Shown one piece after another: positions 49,315 through 58,523 of a DNA stretch of 64,000 bases (positions within the stretch are counted from its first letter, which is position 1; each line of letters starts with the position of its first letter). Made by a program: the position numbers and the translations under genes. The notes below the pieces were generated by a model. That model was not told the origin of the DNA, did no database searches, and worked only from the letters and a program-made list of their open reading frames with translations. This stretch comes from Schizochytrium sp. CCTCC M209059 (Eukaryota; Sar; Bigyra; Thraustochytrida; Thraustochytriidae). The stretch lies in assembly GCA_000818945.1 (NCBI GenBank), contig KN805433.1, forward strand, positions 1 through 64,000, in the 5' to 3' direction.

Positions 49315-49390
49315 CGGGCAGGGCGCGCGAGGCGCGGCGAGGCGAGGCGAGGCGCGGCGAGGCGAGGCGAGGCGAGGCGAGGCGAGGCGG
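49315..49390 (+). repeat. (GGCGA)n/(GGCGC)n minisatellite
   Basis: About fifteen pentamer units, mostly GGCGA. It is followed at 49430-49490 by GCAAGC units and CCCAG pentamers, all within about 300 bases upstream of the Oxa1-like start codon. Confidence 0.9.
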
Positions 49391-49589
49391 CAGAGACGAG
49401 GTTGAGAGCAGCTGGTCGCAGCGCCAGGTGGCGCAAGCAAGCGAGCGAGCAAGCAAGCCCAGCCCAGCCCAGCCCAGCCCAGGCCAGGCTCGTCGTCTCG
49501 TCGCGGGTGCGCGCGAGGAGGACCCGCGTGGCAAGGACGTAGAGCGCGAGGGCCGTGCGCAGGGAGGGCCAACCTGGGGACGAGCGAGG

Positions 49590-50957
49590 ATGCAGATGCA
49601 CCTGGCGAGCTTGCGTCGGACCCTGTGGAAGACGTCCGCGAGCGCGGGAAGGAGGGGAAGCCATCTTGCACCAGCGCGAAGGCCAGGCGCCACCTCTGAA
49701 TGGAGAATCCTGCATCAAGGCGTGCGACCCTTTTCTGCATCGATTCGAAATGATGATTCTGGAGCAGGAAATGGAACACTCGCTGATCCGAGACACCTTC
49801 CCAAGACTGAAAAAATGGCAGAGCCTTTGCAGAATGGTCTAGCTAGCTTCGTGAGTGCCATGCAGCATAGCGCGGGGAGCGCAAATGCAGTGAATACTTC
49901 TGGACCTTCTACAGACACGGACAAGGGCTCGGTGCTGGCCGCCGCCAGTGGACCCGTGTCATCAGTTTCGCCTCCGCTGCAAGTGGCCCAAGCTGGATTG
50001 TTTGGGCTGCATGGCCTTCTTGGGGGACCATGGTGGCTTACGATCGTCTCGGGGTCTCTCTTACTGCGAACAAGTTTGGTTCCCGTTACAATTTGGCAAA
50101 TGAAGACAACGCGTCGAATGCTCGGTGGCCCCGTCGCGGGCCATATGCAGCATCTTGGCAAGTTGTTTACGAAGGAGCTGCAGGAGCCAGGGGCAAATCG
50201 CGTGAGGCTTGCCCAGCTCTACGTTCAGGGCGTGCGGGCCATTTTTCGCAAGTTCAACGTGAAGCCAATCGCACTCTTTGCCGTGCCATTAACGCAGATA
50301 GCTACACTGCTGACCTTTGTGTATGCCACGCGGCATCTGGTGATGCACGGAGCTCTTGATCTGTCTGACCAAGGTGCACTATGGTTTATGGATTTGAGTG
50401 CAAAGGATACCACAATGCTTCTGCCCCTCGTTGCGGTTTCACTGTCCTATACGACCCTTGAACGGTCGTTTGGGCGCACCGTGCAAGTGCCTGGCCAGCC
50501 TGTCTCCGTGACCGCCGGTGACGTTGTGCGGGAGGTTTTGCAGGCGATGTTAGTATTTGGTTTTCCCTTTATTGCGCAACTTCCGAGCGGAGTTTTTATG
50601 TACTGGATCCCATCTTCGGCCTTTGGATTCTGCCAAAACACTTTTCTCAGGCTTCCTTCTGTACGCGCGGCACTCGGACTTACCGATCCTCCTCGTCTCA
50701 ACGCTACACCAATTGTTCAGCAGGTGCCCAAGTCGGCTGTCGTTTCGAAGCATCGGCCAACCTCATCTGCGTCTGGTGCGTCGCGATCCCAAGACGCAGG
50801 TGTTGGTGGCCAGAACGAGTCTCGTTCGTTATCGGCTGCTTCGCAGACAGGAACATCAGACGCAAATTCCGCTCCGCCATCATCATCATCATCATCATCA
50901 TCCTCTTCGTCTTCGTCTTCGTCTTCGTCGTCACCATCTTCTTCTTCTCCGTTATAG
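49590..50957 (+). CDS. Mitochondrial membrane insertase, Oxa1/COX18/YidC family
   Basis: 455 residues from the ATG at 49590. The first ~55 residues are basic, Ser/Ala-rich and almost free of acidic residues (LRRTLWKTSASAGRRGS), a clear mitochondrial presequence. From ~135 to ~385 comes the YidC core: PWWLTIVSGSLLLRTSLVP with its conserved Arg160 in the hydrophilic groove, a charged matrix loop, and further TM segments ending in a QLPSGVFMYWIPSSAF motif. It inserts respiratory-chain subunits into the inner membrane. A Ser-rich tail with a poly-Ser run (~427-453) replaces the coiled coil of Oxa1, which points to a COX18-like type. Divergent from the dynein gene. Reading frame upstream of 49590 crosses the N gap and is not used. 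Confidence 0.85.
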   Translation: MQMHLASLRRTLWKTSASAGRRGSHLAPARRPGATSEWRILHQGVRPFSASIRNDDSGAGNGTLADPRHLPKTEKMAEPLQNGLASFVSAMQHSAGSANAVNTSGPSTDTDKGSVLAAASGPVSSVSPPLQVAQAGLFGLHGLLGGPWWLTIVSGSLLLRTSLVPVTIWQMKTTRRMLGGPVAGHMQHLGKLFTKELQEPGANRVRLAQLYVQGVRAIFRKFNVKPIALFAVPLTQIATLLTFVYATRHLVMHGALDLSDQGALWFMDLSAKDTTMLLPLVAVSLSYTTLERSFGRTVQVPGQPVSVTAGDVVREVLQAMLVFGFPFIAQLPSGVFMYWIPSSAFGFCQNTFLRLPSVRAALGLTDPPRLNATPIVQQVPKSAVVSKHRPTSSASGASRSQDAGVGGQNESRSLSAASQTGTSDANSAPPSSSSSSSSSSSSSSSSSSPSSSSPL

Positions 50958-51643
50958 TAGTCCTAACGTTGGAAGTTTGAAATCATCACTGTAACAGGTA
51001 TAACTCGGCTCTTTCTTTTTATTTCTCCCCCTCCTTCTTTTTCAGCTTCTTTCGTTGACAGTTGTGACTCCCTCGACCTAATGTCAGCCTTGCTGTGAAC
51101 TGACCAAGGGGGTTGATTCTCTTGACTGGCATACGTACAATCTTGACACTGAGAGAGTCTTGTCGGTGTACTTCGTGCACGATAACTCTTAACGGATCGA
51201 TCCATCTTGTGGATACTGCCAGTGATAAGCAGCGGGGATCATCGTCCCAGGCGATCGTCCATTGATCCATCCATCGTTCCATCCATCCACAGCATCGGAG
51301 GCCAAAAAGCAGCGAGCGGCTTTCAAAGAGGAAGGAACGCATGCGCGGTTTGCAGCTGGTTAGCTTTACGTAGGCATGTTCTCACTTACGAGCTAGAAAG
51401 AAGTAAGATTTCTATCGCTGTCTGGCCTCTTCTTCTCTTCCTTCTTCTTCTAGGGGTGAACGCGGGAAAACCTGAGAAGGCGGCCGGCCGTACAGGCGGC
51501 CGGCGAGCCGATCGATTGAGGCCGTAGCTTGCCGGCGGCGGATAAGGCGCCGTCCGCCACCTGTCTCCCTGGAGATCGTGACCTTTATAATACCGCACGC
51601 CGAGGCCGCCAAGAGCAAATAAGGATTGCGTTGCGTGCAAACG
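50958..51643. other. Intergenic region between Oxa1-like and IQ-protein genes
   Basis: Both genes are on the plus strand. It is AT-richer, with ATCC-type short repeats near 51255-51290 and CGGCCGGC palindromes near 51482-51506. No gene is seen. Confidence 0.5.
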
Positions 51644-54600
51644 ATGTTCAGGCCTCTCACGATCGACTACGAAGGTGCCCAACCAGGAGAGCGCTCACGC
51701 CGTCAAAAAAAGGATTACCAGGCGTGTGGTTGTCCAAGGGGAAGAGCATGTTCGTGCGATGCCAACCCGGAAAAGATGCAGCACTCTTTAGCTTATTGCG
51801 GCAAATGTGACAATTGCTTGCGCAACCAGCGCAGTCTACAACGAACAGGACGCATGGGCAAAAGGCGATGCAAAGATCCTCCCTTTGATGAAAATGCAAT
51901 TATTCGTGTGCGCGTCGGTCGCGCCATTGTCAAGTTGCGCCGAGAACAGCTGGATTATTTCCAAAAACAGTCACCCACTCTCGTACGGCAATCCTCAAAG
52001 TCATCAACCTACAAGCTTTGTAAGACGTCCGATTCTCATGGAGACAATGTCAATTCAAACAAAACAACTATGTTGGTGCAGGATAAAACCCCCAGATCCA
52101 CCGAGTCTGAAGTCAGAAAGGGCGGAGATGTAGACGTGAGTACCGCGCAAACGCAACACCCATCAAATGCATTTGCCTCGGCAGTATTGGCGCATATATT
52201 TCTTCTTCGAGCAGGCCACAAAAAACGAGGAAAAGAGCTCAGAGCCACAGTCGCAGCGTGCGAACATGAGGCCGAGGAACTTCGTGCCTCTCTCGAGCAG
52301 CTTCGAGAACGCGCCGTCTGCGTTGGACCTGACGAAAAGCTGCACGTGGACACGATGGTGAAGCATGCGACGTGGCAGCGCGTCTCCCTGGATGTTGCAG
52401 TCGCAACGCATACCGACCAGATTGCTGCCGCGGATGCCAAAGCTGCAGCCGCCCGTGACGAAATTGCGGAAATTGACCAAGAACTTGCAACGCATGCCGC
52501 CAATGTCATCCAGAATTGCCTTCGTGGTGTGCTCAAACGAACAGAACCAGAACGAACAGAGCGTGCGAAAGTAGAGCAAAACAATACGGGCTCCGCTGTT
52601 GCTATTCAGCGCGTCTTTCGCGGGATGCTAGGGCGTCGTTACGTGGCGCACGTACGCCATCGGCGCCGAGAGGCCGCCGCGATCTTTGTACAGCGCGTTT
52701 GGCGCGGATACAGAGGCCGAATTCGAGCGCTCAATATTGAAAGTATCCGCGCCGAAGAAGCGCGTCTCGAGGCTGCAATCAGGATTCAGCAGTTCTGGAA
52801 GGACTCTAAGCAGGCCAGCATCGTGCGTGCCCAAGAGCAGGCCGTACTCGCCGCCATAGAGGCTGAGCTGCAACATCATCAGGCAATCACAATCCAGAGA
52901 ATCGTTCGAGGTTATCTTGCCAGAGAACAAAAACGCTGTCGGCGCGTTGAGCTCAAGTTAGGTCCACGCGTTCGTGAGCTCGCCAACCGCTACATTGCAC
53001 GAGGAGACCTTTACTCGTTCTTGCAAGCCGTCAATAGAGACTACGAGCTGCATATGGCCCAGCAGGCTGAGCTTCGTGAAATGGAGCTCGAAAACGCAGC
53101 CACTTTTATCGAGGAAGTCCTTGCGCATCGTGATCAGGAAGTCCAAGCGCGGTGGCGCGAGTGGGAGCGTCAAAAGCTGGCGCTGCGCAACACCGATGAG
53201 GCGATTCAAATTTATGGCCCACGAGGTAGTCAGTGGCGACCCAATCCTTCAAACTCGTTGACCCGGACAAGGCCCAGACGTCAAGGCAAGCCTCGAGCAC
53301 CGCAGCCCTTGAAATCAATTCGGGCATCAAGGCCCATGGGCTTTAAATTGAGCGGAACGTCGGCACGCCATCGCAAGAGACCCCCTTACATGCCCACGCC
53401 AATGCAAGCTCGTCAAGAGAAGCGGTATCAGGAAGCCATGCAAAGCAAATTTAACCCAAGAGGCTCACGCGGGCGCACGCGTTCTCATCTGGGGAAATGT
53501 AGGGCTGCGAGCAATGCAAGAACGGGCGAGGATCCGCGGTCTCAAGGCAAACTTCGAGATGCCGAAGCTGCTGCATACGCGGCCCCAGAGGTACCACAGA
53601 TGGTGTCTATTCCATCACGCAAGTCTGTCGTCAAGGATCCAATTTCGCGTACCAGTTCAAAGGGCCCAAGCGCCCTTGACGTGGTGGCGCCCTCACAATC
53701 GAAGAACCAGCTTACCGCTCAAGATTTCGCCTTTGCACCTTATGCAACGCAGCTTCGAGCAACTGAGGTCCCACACATGGACGTGCCCCTTGACAATCTT
53801 GTGTTTCAAGCTGCACTGCGCGAGTACATTGGACAGATTCGATTCGGCGATCCTGACAGACCTCGAGACGCCATGATGGAGCACTTCATCCTCTCTGCGC
53901 CCGCAACTTTGCGCATTGCAGCTGAAGAAGAGGCACTTCAGGTGTCGACCCCGATTATTAGCGCCCTGCGGTCTCGAGATGTCCTCACCTGTCGGGAGCT
54001 TTTGCAAGTTGCGGAACGACTCGAAACAGACTATATGGTGCCTGATGCACTTGCTAGCACCATTCGAAGCCTTCTTGGCGCCGCCGTCCGAAATATAAGC
54101 AACACGAGACCAGCTTCTGTGCAGGAAAAGTGGCGCGAAGTTCTTGAGGAGACCAAACATGATCAGTATCTTGTGTCGTCCACCGATTCGAACTATCGTG
54201 CTAGCTCGGCAGTCTCGCATCGCGCACCGGGCACTGCCCCCGTGGCCAGCGGCTCCCGTTGCGCGGATTCGAGCCGCGCAAAGTCTCAAGCTCATGAGCC
54301 AGAGTCAGGCGGGCTTCCTCCTCGCGGGCCCCAACGAACCGCGCCTCGGTCAAAAACCGCAGGAAGTCTTCACCGCCGAGGAAAACATCAGGCTCAGCCT
54401 ACTCATCAGCAGCATCCCAAAATGGAAATGGACACAAAAGACGACACTTCCGCACAGATCCTTGACACAGACCAAGATGATCTTAGCTTGCGCTTGATGG
54501 GTCACTTTGGAGTCAGCGATACGAGCCGTCCTGTGAGCTCAGCAGAGACGATCTGCTATGAGGAAAGCTCAAGTCCATTGCTAAGCGATCGAAACACCTT

Positions 54601-55978
54601 CGATCAAGCAAAAACCTCTGACACGCGTCAGTCAACAGCGCAGGGAGGAAACGTAGAGATCGCATGTCAGGCGAGACCTAAGACAAGCGGTGGCCTTTTC
54701 GAGTCTTCACTACGCCCTGGAACGAGCGCATTGCGCGAATGGGATTGGCGCGCTCCCATGGGCCTACCTGTCGAGCTTGTCGAGGCCAGGCCATTCACTG
54801 CGGGGTCGATTGCCGACGGTACTTCAACTGCCAATCTCGAGCGCCGGCCGTCAACGCAGAGCTCATCGGCGACGATAAGCTCGGCCGGCACGCGTGTCAC
54901 CTTTGCCCCGAACCTGACGGACCGACCGTCGACCCAGGCATCTGCGTTTTCATCACTTTCGGATGTGTCGCGCCCTCCAAGTCGTGCAAGCTACGCATCA
55001 ACCGTGGGAACGGTCGATTGGAACCACGCTTCCGAAGACAAGATTACAGCTCTCGAAGGCAGCGACATTCAAATATGGACGGCCGGCATTGGTAGATCTA
55101 GCGACGACAACGACGGCGACGACGACGACGACGACGACAACAGAGAAAGCGCTACGAAAGAGGAAGCAAAGAAGGACGACTCCCCAAATGGAAATCATGA
55201 GACGAACGATGACGGTCTCTCGCAGAAGCAAAGTCGACAATTTGCCCAGCAAGCGCAACTTTTGGCGGTCCCTCCGCCCCAACTGGACTCGTCGATCCAC
55301 GAACTCTTGATTCATATCCTGCTCACCGCCCCCCCCGAAGGTTTTGGAGCACATGGTCTGGAGGAGCTCGCGAGGGAGCTTGCCAAGCTGCCGCCTGAAG
55401 CTGAAGTCGCTCGCCGTGAAATGGCCCGCGCACATTACCGTGCCGTGAGGAGCGAGGCTTCCACTTTTGCAAATCCACTTTCCCGCGCTGGCTTCGAGAA
55501 GGTGCGCGCGCTTGCTGCTTGTCCTCTTTCTTCCTTTGCAATTCCTCGCGAAATTGTTGCTGTTTTGCAGTCTCGCTTTCAAGAGATCTCAAGCGCAAGA
55601 CTCGACTCGTCGCGGACCTTTGACGCTCGTCTCTGCCGTAGTGGGGTCGGCACGCTTGGTCACGCGCGTCATCGAAAGGAGGGGCTTTCCCCAGTCCGTA
55701 TGGATCGCGCTCGACACTATGCGGATGGAACGATGGACTTTCCGATTTCAGCAAAATCGGGTCCGCGACGCGAGCAGCTTGTTAAGCGCGTCCTTCATCG
55801 TGCAGAAGACTTGGCTCGCGCCACCGCTGTTCCTGTTGCTAAAGCGTCAGCAGAGGATGCAATGGAACGCAATTATCACGAGTGGAAGCGTGGTCTCAAG
55901 GTTGGACTCAATGCCATTGTGACGACGCACGAAGAAGCGGCAAGCCTTGTTGGGTGGCACCCTTTTCCTCAGGGCTAG
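51644..55978 (+). CDS. Large IQ-motif protein, possibly flagellum-associated
   Basis: 1444 residues from the ATG at 51644 (upstream codons are only a TTG start). A small cysteine-rich patch at ~28-60 (CGCPRGRACSC, YCGKCDNC) could bind zinc. Residues ~195-290 are a helical, coiled-coil-like stretch. Five IQ-type calmodulin-binding motifs lie at ~285-425 (IQNCLRG, IQRVFRGMLGRR, VQRVWRGYRGR, IQQFWK, IQRIVRGYLAR). A basic, Pro-rich region follows, then long Ser/Thr/Gln-rich disorder with an Asp-rich run near 1155. A helical region ~1200-1290 and a C-terminal helix close the protein. No enzymatic domain. Calmodulin-regulated scaffold or cytoskeletal protein; a flagellar role is only suggested by its motif style and is not proved by position. 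Intronless. Confidence 0.75.
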   Translation: MFRPLTIDYEGAQPGERSRRQKKDYQACGCPRGRACSCDANPEKMQHSLAYCGKCDNCLRNQRSLQRTGRMGKRRCKDPPFDENAIIRVRVGRAIVKLRREQLDYFQKQSPTLVRQSSKSSTYKLCKTSDSHGDNVNSNKTTMLVQDKTPRSTESEVRKGGDVDVSTAQTQHPSNAFASAVLAHIFLLRAGHKKRGKELRATVAACEHEAEELRASLEQLRERAVCVGPDEKLHVDTMVKHATWQRVSLDVAVATHTDQIAAADAKAAAARDEIAEIDQELATHAANVIQNCLRGVLKRTEPERTERAKVEQNNTGSAVAIQRVFRGMLGRRYVAHVRHRRREAAAIFVQRVWRGYRGRIRALNIESIRAEEARLEAAIRIQQFWKDSKQASIVRAQEQAVLAAIEAELQHHQAITIQRIVRGYLAREQKRCRRVELKLGPRVRELANRYIARGDLYSFLQAVNRDYELHMAQQAELREMELENAATFIEEVLAHRDQEVQARWREWERQKLALRNTDEAIQIYGPRGSQWRPNPSNSLTRTRPRRQGKPRAPQPLKSIRASRPMGFKLSGTSARHRKRPPYMPTPMQARQEKRYQEAMQSKFNPRGSRGRTRSHLGKCRAASNARTGEDPRSQGKLRDAEAAAYAAPEVPQMVSIPSRKSVVKDPISRTSSKGPSALDVVAPSQSKNQLTAQDFAFAPYATQLRATEVPHMDVPLDNLVFQAALREYIGQIRFGDPDRPRDAMMEHFILSAPATLRIAAEEEALQVSTPIISALRSRDVLTCRELLQVAERLETDYMVPDALASTIRSLLGAAVRNISNTRPASVQEKWREVLEETKHDQYLVSSTDSNYRASSAVSHRAPGTAPVASGSRCADSSRAKSQAHEPESGGLPPRGPQRTAPRSKTAGSLHRRGKHQAQPTHQQHPKMEMDTKDDTSAQILDTDQDDLSLRLMGHFGVSDTSRPVSSAETICYEESSSPLLSDRNTFDQAKTSDTRQSTAQGGNVEIACQARPKTSGGLFESSLRPGTSALREWDWRAPMGLPVELVEARPFTAGSIADGTSTANLERRPSTQSSSATISSAGTRVTFAPNLTDRPSTQASAFSSLSDVSRPPSRASYASTVGTVDWNHASEDKITALEGSDIQIWTAGIGRSSDDNDGDDDDDDDNRESATKEEAKKDDSPNGNHETNDDGLSQKQSRQFAQQAQLLAVPPPQLDSSIHELLIHILLTAPPEGFGAHGLEELARELAKLPPEAEVARREMARAHYRAVRSEASTFANPLSRAGFEKVRALAACPLSSFAIPREIVAVLQSRFQEISSARLDSSRTFDARLCRSGVGTLGHARHRKEGLSPVRMDRARHYADGTMDFPISAKSGPRREQLVKRVLHRAEDLARATAVPVAKASAEDAMERNYHEWKRGLKVGLNAIVTTHEEAASLVGWHPFPQG

Positions 55979-56263
55979 CGATAGAGGAAGACGGTGTTGG
56001 GGAATTGCGATGATCCATGCCATCACGGCACTCCTGTTGTAATGCATTTTGATTATATCGTTTCACACTGTGATCATATCAGATCGAGAGGAGAGACTCT
56101 CCTTGCAAAATTTTCTGTATCGGAAATAAAAAAATATATTACTGGTGCCAACAATCAAAATCATTTTAGATGGCATACATGCAGCGGGACGGCTCAGTGG
56201 ATGCATCTGTGTTGACTGGAAAGTCGAAATTGTCACGGTCTCTCGCGCAAGAAGATTTGCTTT

Positions 56264-56293
56264 ACAGTCAACGAGACCATAAATCGGTAATTA
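56264..56293 (+). repeat. Left terminal inverted repeat of the transposon
   Basis: 30 bases that match 58225-58254 exactly in reverse complement. It starts with ACAGTCAACGAG; the A at 56264 is the second base of the flanking TA, so the element proper begins with CAGT, as is usual in Tc1/mariner. Confidence 0.95.
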
Positions 56294-56453
56294 GCCTCTC
56301 ATATTTCCTTCCGTCCACGCGAGAAGCGGCGCTTTTTAAGATGAACTGGAAAAAGTCGACGGCGTGCAGATCGCGACGAAGCGCGCGGCTACGACCAACG
56401 CCAGCGAGCATACGACGCAGACTTGCGGTGAAGAGGGGGTGTGTGCTAAAACG

Positions 56454-58088
56454 ATGAGCGGGTTCCCCAAGCGTCGCCGGATATCACCATCTCAAGAGCA
56501 AGGGCGCCCGCGAAATGAAAGCGTCAAAACCCGGGTAACGGCGACCATCGAGGGCTGCGAAGGAGAACTTGAGGCCATCAGAAAAGCTCGTGGACGACCG
56601 GTGCTCACGTCTCAAGAGCGCTTCATGGCTCTACACGCTTATTTTGCGTATCAAAAAGATCAGTTGGCTTCGCAGAAAAAGACAGGCCGCAAGTGGCCGA
56701 TTAACGCGATGGCAAATGTGGCCGCAATGCTGGGCATATCCAAGTCCACGCTCGCTCCTCTCATCAAGAGCTGGACTGATTCTCGAACCAGTGAGACTGG
56801 CGATCGCAGTCTGCAACCAGTCTCGAATCGCGGCAATCGAGAGGCTAAGCCGAGACGTGTTCCAACGACGAAGCAGGTATTCTTCAAGATTCGTGACTTC
56901 GTGCGCGAAAGGCGGCTGCGGCATGAGGCTGTGTCAGCCAGACACGTCACAGACTACCTGGTAGAGACTGGGGTGCTTTCAATTATCCATGACGAAGGCG
57001 GTGTGATAGACGCCAAAGACTACAGTGCTGCTCTTCGGGCCACACAGTCCTATCTGGTCGCGATGGGCTTCTGCCGTGGGAAGCGTCCGGGAAAGGTTTC
57101 GTTAAAGGTCGAACATATTGCTCTGCGCGACGATTACATCGTCAGACTCTTACAGAATCGATCCCTTCCGCCTGAGTTGCAGCTAAGGGAGGTCTATCTT
57201 GATGAGTCATACGTGCATCAACACTACCATAGGTTTGATAAAAGTCTATTTGATCCAATGGACGCGGAAGACACAACGACGCGCGTTCAACACAAAGGAC
57301 GTAGGTATTGTATTCTGGCTGCCATTCAGAATTCGAGTCCAAAATACCTAGATCGTGAAGCTGGCCTCGTGCCAGGCTCTATTTGGACGTTTTGTCCGCA
57401 AGCAGCTGACGCGAGCAAAGGAGACTACCACAAGAACTTCAACGGGACGAATTTTGCATTGTGGTGGCGGACGCAGCTCCTGCCTAACCTTCATGAGCCG
57501 TCCCTGATCATAATGGACAATGCGAGCTACCACAAGACGCTGCCGCCAACCGCACCCGACGTCGCGAAGCTAAAGAAACGGGAGGTTATTGCAGCGCTTT
57601 ATCGTTATCAGATACCGCACGACGCAACGAGCACAGTTGCGCAGCTGAAAGTTCTGCTGAAGAACTGGATCAAGGAGAAGGTGCTGCCGGAAGTGATCGA
57701 GGCAGCAGAGAGGGCAGGGCATCGTGTCCTCTTCACGCCACCTCACTACTCGGATCTTCAGCCCATCGAACTGATTTGGGCTTACGTGAAAGGAAACATT
57801 GCAAGGCAATACACGAAGGACACCACTCTTCAAGATGTGAAGCAGAGACTCGATGCCGAGTTCATCAAACTCGAGCAACCCTCCGGTCGAGACTTGGTGA
57901 AGAGGATTATCGTCTCACGCGATCGTGTCGTAGAGGAGTTTCGTAGTGAATCCTCGATTGAAGATGGTGTTGAAACTGACAGCGATGATGGTGATGATGA
58001 TGATGACCTTTTTGAAGAAGATTACGACGTTGATGAACTCGAAAAGCAGCTCGAAGCTGTCCTAACAATTACAGATGGTCGATCCTAG
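56454..58088 (+). CDS. DDE transposase of the Tc1/mariner (IS630-like) superfamily
   Basis: 544 residues from the first ATG (56454). A basic N-terminal region (FPKRRR) precedes a helix-turn-helix near residues 88-120 (ANVAAMLGISKSTLAPLIKSW). Catalytic acidic residues: D250 in VYLDESYVHQ, D355 in IIMDNASYHK and E439 in LQPIELIWAYVKGNIA. The D355-E439 gap of 84 residues is much longer than the 34-39 of classical Tc1/mariner and contains an added helical insert; this type occurs as unclassified DDE_3-like transposases in protists, fungi and arthropods. The C-terminus is acidic (Asp/Glu run ~515-535). It should bind the flanking 30-bp repeats and cut and paste the element into TA sites. The frame is intact. 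Confidence 0.9.
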   Translation: MSGFPKRRRISPSQEQGRPRNESVKTRVTATIEGCEGELEAIRKARGRPVLTSQERFMALHAYFAYQKDQLASQKKTGRKWPINAMANVAAMLGISKSTLAPLIKSWTDSRTSETGDRSLQPVSNRGNREAKPRRVPTTKQVFFKIRDFVRERRLRHEAVSARHVTDYLVETGVLSIIHDEGGVIDAKDYSAALRATQSYLVAMGFCRGKRPGKVSLKVEHIALRDDYIVRLLQNRSLPPELQLREVYLDESYVHQHYHRFDKSLFDPMDAEDTTTRVQHKGRRYCILAAIQNSSPKYLDREAGLVPGSIWTFCPQAADASKGDYHKNFNGTNFALWWRTQLLPNLHEPSLIIMDNASYHKTLPPTAPDVAKLKKREVIAALYRYQIPHDATSTVAQLKVLLKNWIKEKVLPEVIEAAERAGHRVLFTPPHYSDLQPIELIWAYVKGNIARQYTKDTTLQDVKQRLDAEFIKLEQPSGRDLVKRIIVSRDRVVEEFRSESSIEDGVETDSDDGDDDDDLFEEDYDVDELEKQLEAVLTITDGRS

Positions 58089-58224
58089 AGGTTATATAGT
58101 AAAAACTCTAATAATGGTTACAATCAACTATTATCCAAATACGAGTTGGGCTCGACAATTAGCACAGAGGCCCGCCAACAACGCCCCTTCCCCCGGCCCT
58201 GTGCAGCTCCCTCCATTGCCTTTA

Positions 58225-58254
58225 TAATTACCGATTTATGGTCTCGTTGACTGT
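58225..58254 (-). repeat. Right terminal inverted repeat of the transposon
   Basis: Exact reverse complement of 56264-56293, followed directly by the TA at 58255-58256. About 140 bases separate it from the transposase stop codon. Confidence 0.95.
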
Positions 58255-58523
58255 TAGGCCCTACTATTTTGTTTTTAAATAATTTAAAATCATGCATCGG
58301 TCCAGATTTACGCGGAAATTTGACCTCGAGGAATCCTACTTTCGGCGTCAGAGGAATCGAAAACGTAGCTTTCCTACATTCTCATGTATCATAAGACACG
58401 GTTTCTCTTTCTGGTAGCACACGTGAAGTTAAGTTTGCATGACTCATTTGCATATAATTCCGCGCTTGCATAGGATTTGTTTTGTTTGCACAGGTTTGTA
58501 TATTTGTAATGAAACTAGACTTC

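Larger units (their letters stand above)
48472..49589. other. Divergent region between dynein and Oxa1-like genes, with assembly gap
   Basis: The only sequence gap in the window sits here. A GCCGCC/GTCG-rich stretch is near 48730-48780. Reading frames across it depend on the unknown bases and I do not accept them. No gene supported. Confidence 0.5.
56265..58254 (+). mobile_element. Tc1/mariner-superfamily DNA transposon, apparently complete
   Basis: About 1990 bases bounded by 30-bp perfect inverted repeats, with TA on the left (56263-56264) and TA on the right (58255-58256), the expected target-site duplication. It carries one intact transposase gene and no other gene. The only asymmetry is a single extra T at the right end. 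It lies between the IQ-protein gene and the SAM-domain gene and breaks neither. Identical ends and an open transposase frame suggest recent insertion or current activity. Confidence 0.9.
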
